A stretch of 38,074 nt of DNA from Clostridia bacterium (GTDB lineage Bacteria > Bacillota > Clostridia > Oscillospirales > Acutalibacteraceae). Positions within the stretch are counted from its first letter, which is position 1, and the number at the start of each line of letters is the position of its first letter. Below the pieces are notes generated by a model, which was given only the letters and a program-made list of their open reading frames with translations, was not told where the DNA came from and made no database searches. This document shows, in pieces, positions 35,402 to 38,074 of this stretch. The stretch covers positions 1 to 38,074 of the forward strand of contig JAFXAK010000020.1 in assembly GCA_017517135.1 (NCBI GenBank), written 5' to 3'. The translations under genes were made by a program, and so were the position numbers.

Positions 35402-35440
35402 AGAGGTAGCACGATTTTTCGTGTTACCTCTGATTTTTTT
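35402..35440. terminator. Second, strong terminator between convergent genes
   Basis: A 13-bp stem (35402-35414 with 35419-35431, one G-T mismatch) is followed by GA and T7 on the plus strand and flanked by A7 on the left. It can end the giant gene and the convergent acyltransferase gene. Confidence 0.85.
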
Positions 35441-35452
35441 TGTATGCAGTTG

Positions 35453-36646
35453 TTATTTGTTTTCTTTATTTTGAAGACAACGGGTTGCAACAATGTATTT
35501 TGTTGCTGAACGGGGAACGGGACTCTTTATTTCAAAATAATGCTCTTTTGAAACAAGAAGTATGTTCATTTTTGCAGAGGTTTTTACCGATTGTATATAC
35601 TCTATGGGGATTGTGTATATATCTTTTTCGGTTGTGATAAGAATTTTGTCTGCAAAAAGCTGAAGCTTTGCGTTTTCACTCAGCAGAGTTGAATCGGCAT
35701 TCTGTACCTCAGAAATGAGCTGATTATCGTCTTCAAATATAAGCTCGGCTGTACCTTTTTTCTCTTCAATAACATTTCTGAGAAGCTCCTTCTGGAACTT
35801 ATCCCACTCAACAATATTGTCAAAGGGAAGGTCATCGCTGTGCCAGAAGCCGTAATTATCAACCCTTGCCTCAAAGGAGCACGGACAGAAAATTTTATCA
35901 CCCTTTGTTTTAAGCTTTCCTATGCTCTTGCATTTCGGACAGCCGTAGAGTATTATTTCGGCACTTTCCGCAGGATCCTCGCAGATATATTCATAGGGAT
36001 TTTTTCTTTGCTCATCGTAAGCGTTGACATACAAATCCTCGATAATGTGCTGATAAATTTCATCCTCTGTCATTTTTCTGATGTCTTCTTTTGAGTAGAT
36101 GTGAACAACATCTGTGAAGATAGGACCTTTTCTGGGATTCTTTACCCAACGGGGTTTCTTGAAGTATCCGCCTTTGGTGCGGAATGTAACAAAGGTACAG
36201 TCACATTCTTTTACAAGAGTTGCATTTCGCTTTGAAATGAACTGCGTTTCACCTGTACTTGTGAGGCTTCCCTCGGGATACATCGCAACATTTACGCCTG
36301 CCTTGATGTTTGCAACAATGTCATTGAATAAAACATCTGTGCCTTTTTCTCTTTCGAAAACGATAGGACAGTCGAGGAAATTATAAATTTTACCCACAAG
36401 TCCCGAACGCATAACATGGTCGCTCATAACAAAGCGGACATATCTTTTAAGTGTTTTTACTATGTATACAGGGTCCATTGTATCGCTGTGGTTTGCAAAA
36501 ACCAGATAGGGTTGTTCTTTTATTTTTATTTCACCGTTATCGTGGTATTTAAGTGCACGCACGGCAGGTATCTTTACAATTGAACGCAGGAGAAAAACAG
36601 TAAGCCTTGCCCGTCCCACGCCCTTCTTTACATTTTTTTTATTCAT
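35453..36646 (-). CDS. PlsC-like acyltransferase with zinc ribbon and extra C-terminal domain
   Basis: This 397-residue protein has an N-terminal acyltransferase domain (about 25-210) with FANHSDTMD (the NHxxxxD catalytic motif) and MYPEGSLTSTGE (the acyl-phosphate-binding motif). The family makes phosphatidic acid from lysophosphatidic acid or acylates related lipids. After about residue 232 comes YGCPKCKSIG ... FCPCSFEA, a four-cysteine zinc ribbon. A beta-rich C-terminal domain (about 300-397, with KILITTEKDIYTIPIEYIQSV and KEHYFEIKS) resembles a PH-like fold. These additions make it longer than a plain PlsC (about 200-250 residues). It is distinct from the PlsC domain of the fusion at 187-2736. 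A long leader with a small open frame precedes it. Confidence 0.88.
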   Translation of the reverse strand: MNKKNVKKGVGRARLTVFLLRSIVKIPAVRALKYHDNGEIKIKEQPYLVFANHSDTMDPVYIVKTLKRYVRFVMSDHVMRSGLVGKIYNFLDCPIVFEREKGTDVLFNDIVANIKAGVNVAMYPEGSLTSTGETQFISKRNATLVKECDCTFVTFRTKGGYFKKPRWVKNPRKGPIFTDVVHIYSKEDIRKMTEDEIYQHIIEDLYVNAYDEQRKNPYEYICEDPAESAEIILYGCPKCKSIGKLKTKGDKIFCPCSFEARVDNYGFWHSDDLPFDNIVEWDKFQKELLRNVIEEKKGTAELIFEDDNQLISEVQNADSTLLSENAKLQLFADKILITTEKDIYTIPIEYIQSVKTSAKMNILLVSKEHYFEIKSPVPRSATKYIVATRCLQNKENK

Positions 36647-36672
36647 TAAATATGCCTCGTGTTTTTTTTATT

Positions 36673-36777
36673 TCAGTCATAACAATCAAGCTGATGACTT
36701 TTTGTTTTAGTAAAAATTATGCTGTTATGTGTATCATTTGCCGTGATACAAAATTTTCTGTCTTTTCGTTTTTGCAT
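36673..36777 (-). CDS. Possible small ORF (34 codons) in the leader of the acyltransferase gene
   Basis: Read on the minus strand, GGAGG stands 6 nt ahead of the ATG at 36777. This is a better ribosome site than those of several confirmed genes here. It encodes a 34-residue basic peptide, MQKRKDRKFCITANDTHNSI and then 14 more residues ending YD, with a TGA stop 26 bp upstream of the acyltransferase ATG. It could be a leader peptide, a real small protein or chance. No conserved motif is recognised. Confidence 0.35.
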   Translation of the reverse strand: MQKRKDRKFCITANDTHNSIIFTKTKSHQLDCYD

Positions 36778-36808
36778 CGCATTCCTCCGTTTTTGTTGAA
36801 TTTATGTT

Positions 36809-36889
36809 CAGAACACCCGTTTTTGCAAACGGTTTTGACGGGTGCCGAAAATAACACATGTTGTCCTGTGAGTATTGTTTTGCAGGACA
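36809..36889 (-). promoter_or_regulatory. Two hairpins in the divergent acyltransferase/folB intergenic region
   Basis: CACCCG/CGGGTG with an inner CCGTTT/AAACGG (about 36814-36844), and TGTCCTG/CAGGACA (36862-36868, 36883-36889), lie upstream of the small ORF in the minus-strand leader. The intergenic region 36647-37011 otherwise contains the small ORF and the divergent promoters. No known riboswitch class was recognised. Confidence 0.4.
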
Positions 36890-36926
36890 GAATCAGGCAC
36901 TATATAATGTATATATATTTATACTA

Positions 36927-36950
36927 TTATATATATGCATATTATGTCAA
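36927..36950 (-). promoter_or_regulatory. Candidate minus-strand promoter for the acyltransferase gene
   Basis: On the minus strand, TTGACA (36945-36950) is perfect. The -10 element in the following alternating TA stretch is ambiguous, and the best-spaced choice is only a partial match. Transcription from here would give a leader of about 270 nt. Confidence 0.45.
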
Positions 36951-36961
36951 GAATAATTTTG

Positions 36962-36990
36962 TTGAATATAGGAATATAATATGTTAAAAT
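36962..36990 (+). promoter_or_regulatory. SigA-type promoter of folB-folK
   Basis: TTGAAT (36962-36967) and TAAAAT (36985-36990) are 17 bp apart, giving a short leader before the ribosome site at 36999-37005. Confidence 0.7.
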
Positions 36991-37011
36991 GTTGTTTCAG
37001 AGGTGTATATA

Positions 37012-37377
37012 ATGGATAAAATAATTATAAAGGACTTAAAGGTATTTGCCTTCCACGGTGTCAATCCCGAGGAAAAGGCCGACGGTCAGAATTTTATACT
37101 GGATATTGTTGCGGATGTTGATTTGTCTGTTCCCTGTAAAACAGATAATGTTGACGATACCGTAAGCTATTCGCAGATGATAAAAAAGATAATCCCCGCC
37201 TTTACAGCTGAAAAATATGATCTGATAGAAAAAGCAGCACAGGTTGTATGCGATACGGTGCTTCAGAATTTCAGCAGGGTGCAAAGTGTGGAGGTTACAC
37301 TCAGAAAGCCTGAGGCTCCGATGAAATGCGATTTCGGCTTTGTTGCAGTAAATATAAGGAGAAACAGAAATGACTGA
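37012..37377 (+). CDS. folB: Dihydroneopterin aldolase
   Basis: FolB cleaves 7,8-dihydroneopterin to 6-hydroxymethyl-7,8-dihydropterin and glycolaldehyde in folate synthesis. It is 121 residues, the normal size. Family stretches include AFHGVNPEEKADGQNF, DTVSYSQM, YDLIEKAAQ and RKPEAPMKCDFGFVAV. The ATG at 37012 is chosen over the in-frame GTG at 37003 because AGAGGTG overlaps that GTG and sits 6 nt ahead of the ATG. The 3' end overlaps folK by 8 nt. Confidence 0.94.
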   Translation: MDKIIIKDLKVFAFHGVNPEEKADGQNFILDIVADVDLSVPCKTDNVDDTVSYSQMIKKIIPAFTAEKYDLIEKAAQVVCDTVLQNFSRVQSVEVTLRKPEAPMKCDFGFVAVNIRRNRND

Positions 37378-37891
37378 AACAGCGTATCTTGCATTAGGCT
37401 CCAATATGGGCGAGGCCAAGCAGAATCTTGACGATGCCGTAGCCGCACTCGGGCTTGTTCCGGGAATTAAGGTCGAGAGTGTGTCTTCTTATTATATAAC
37501 AAAGCCCTGGGGAGTTGAAAATCAGCCTGATTTTGTCAATGCCTGCCTTTGTGTAAAAACAAGTCTTTCCCCGCAGGCGCTTCTGGGGGTGTGTCTCGGA
37601 ATAGAGGCAGGTATGGGCAGAGTGAGAATGATAAAAAACGGTCCCAGAATTATTGATATAGATGTATTATTATATAATGATATGTATATAAATACAGACG
37701 AGCTTATTCTGCCGCATCCGAGAATGGCTGAAAGGGAATTTGTTTTAGTTCCGCTGCTTGACATAGCAAAAGACGGCAAAGTGTTGAATTTTGATATAAA
37801 AAAAGCACTCTCTGAACTTAAAAATAGTGATATCGACAAGGGTAGTTCTGATACACCCGGAAGCGTTTTAAAAAGCGTTAAAAAAGATTGA
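37370..37891 (+). CDS. folK: 2-amino-4-hydroxy-6-hydroxymethyldihydropteridine diphosphokinase
   Basis: FolK transfers pyrophosphate from ATP to 6-hydroxymethyldihydropterin, the step after FolB. It is 173 residues. LALGSNMGEAKQNL lies at the N-terminus, TKPWGVENQPDFVNA in the pterin region, and GPRIIDIDVLLYND (metal-binding aspartates) and LPHPRMAEREFVLVPL follow. An 8-nt overlap with folB shows coupled translation. Other folate genes (folE, folP) are not in the window. The last about 25 residues are a charged tail without family features. Confidence 0.95.
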   Translation: MTETAYLALGSNMGEAKQNLDDAVAALGLVPGIKVESVSSYYITKPWGVENQPDFVNACLCVKTSLSPQALLGVCLGIEAGMGRVRMIKNGPRIIDIDVLLYNDMYINTDELILPHPRMAEREFVLVPLLDIAKDGKVLNFDIKKALSELKNSDIDKGSSDTPGSVLKSVKKD

Positions 37892-37910
37892 AAAAAGTCG
37901 AAAAAAGGTG

Positions 37911-37939
37911 TTGACAACATATAAAAGTTGTGCTAATAT
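37911..37939 (+). promoter_or_regulatory. Upstream (P1) consensus promoter at the right edge
   Basis: TTGACA (37911-37916) and TAATAT (37934-37939) are 17 bp apart. They are preceded by runs of six to seven A at about one-helical-turn intervals, like an UP element. The sequence between here and the second promoter has no gene. Confidence 0.8.
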
Positions 37940-38043
37940 ATGCAAGCACTCGACGAGAGCGTGAGCGAAGAGGTTGAGGGCAAGCGGACAAAAAGGAGCA
38001 ACGGGAGTTGCGAAAAAAGTCCGAAAAAAATCAAAAAAAGTGC

Positions 38044-38072
38044 TTGACAAGAGCGAATGATTATGATATAAT
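38044..38072 (+). promoter_or_regulatory. Downstream (P2) perfect-consensus promoter at the right edge
   Basis: TTGACA (38044-38049) and TATAAT (38067-38072) are both perfect, with a 17-bp spacer and upstream A-tracts. Two such promoters in tandem 133 bp apart typically precede rRNA or tRNA operons. The transcribed gene lies beyond the window. Confidence 0.85.
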
Positions 38073-38074
38073 CA

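Noticed and set aside
36647-37011. THF or other known riboswitch upstream of folB
   Set aside because: The conserved core of the THF class is not visible, and the folB promoter at 36962-36990 leaves only a very short leader.

Overview
The window looks like chromosome from a low-GC Gram-positive gut-type anaerobe of the class Clostridia, probably Oscillospirales/Ruminococcaceae-like. This rests on strong Shine-Dalgarno sites, TTGACA/TATAAT promoters, T-rich intrinsic terminators, AddAB in place of RecBCD, a U73-type tRNA-Thr and the style of the surface protein. The taxonomic call is an inference. Most of the window is housekeeping DNA. The accessory parts are an IS element, palindromic hairpin repeats and one giant secreted protein.

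Layout. 187-2736 (-): an acyl-activating enzyme/acyl carrier/acyltransferase fusion for lipid synthesis or fatty-acid salvage. 2852-3185 (+): a perfect-consensus promoter, tRNA-Asp(GTC), a palindromic spacer and tRNA-Thr(GGT). 3211-4813: an IS1182-type element that has split the terminator hairpin of the tRNA unit and duplicated it on both sides. 4835-4999: a palindrome built of small hairpins. 5174-7146: a YcxB-like membrane protein facing a two-gene unit (HD-domain protein, CmpB-type membrane protein). 7275-7745: RNase P RNA (rnpB) with an enlarged P12 region. 7814-16171: a small membrane protein, addB-addA (overlapping), rpmE and yigZ. 16267-22581: dnaG (GTG start), rpoD, a lipoprotein, a metallophosphoesterase and an aminotransferase. 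These five genes are tightly packed, with no terminator seen until 22588, so the replication/sigma-factor operon appears to carry three extra genes.

22637-35362: a histidine kinase/response regulator pair is transcribed divergently from a 3531-residue secreted protein. The intergenic region holds a 10-bp-spaced direct repeat, which is a possible regulator site, and a long hairpin-rich leader. The protein has a signal peptide, an alpha-helical N-terminal third, six divergent copies of a roughly 400-residue module, and an unusual Cys/His C-terminal tail (CxCxCH, amphipathic helix, CxCGxxH). It is the best candidate here for something undescribed. Its function is not recognisable from sequence.

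35453-36646 (-): a second PlsC-like acyltransferase with an added zinc ribbon and C-terminal domain. It is preceded by a long leader holding a 34-codon open frame with a very good ribosome-binding site. 37012-37891: folB-folK. The right edge carries two A-tract-rich consensus promoters in tandem, like those in front of rRNA or tRNA operons, and the gene they drive lies outside the window. No CRISPR array, prophage, toxin-antitoxin or recognisable defence locus was found apart from AddAB.
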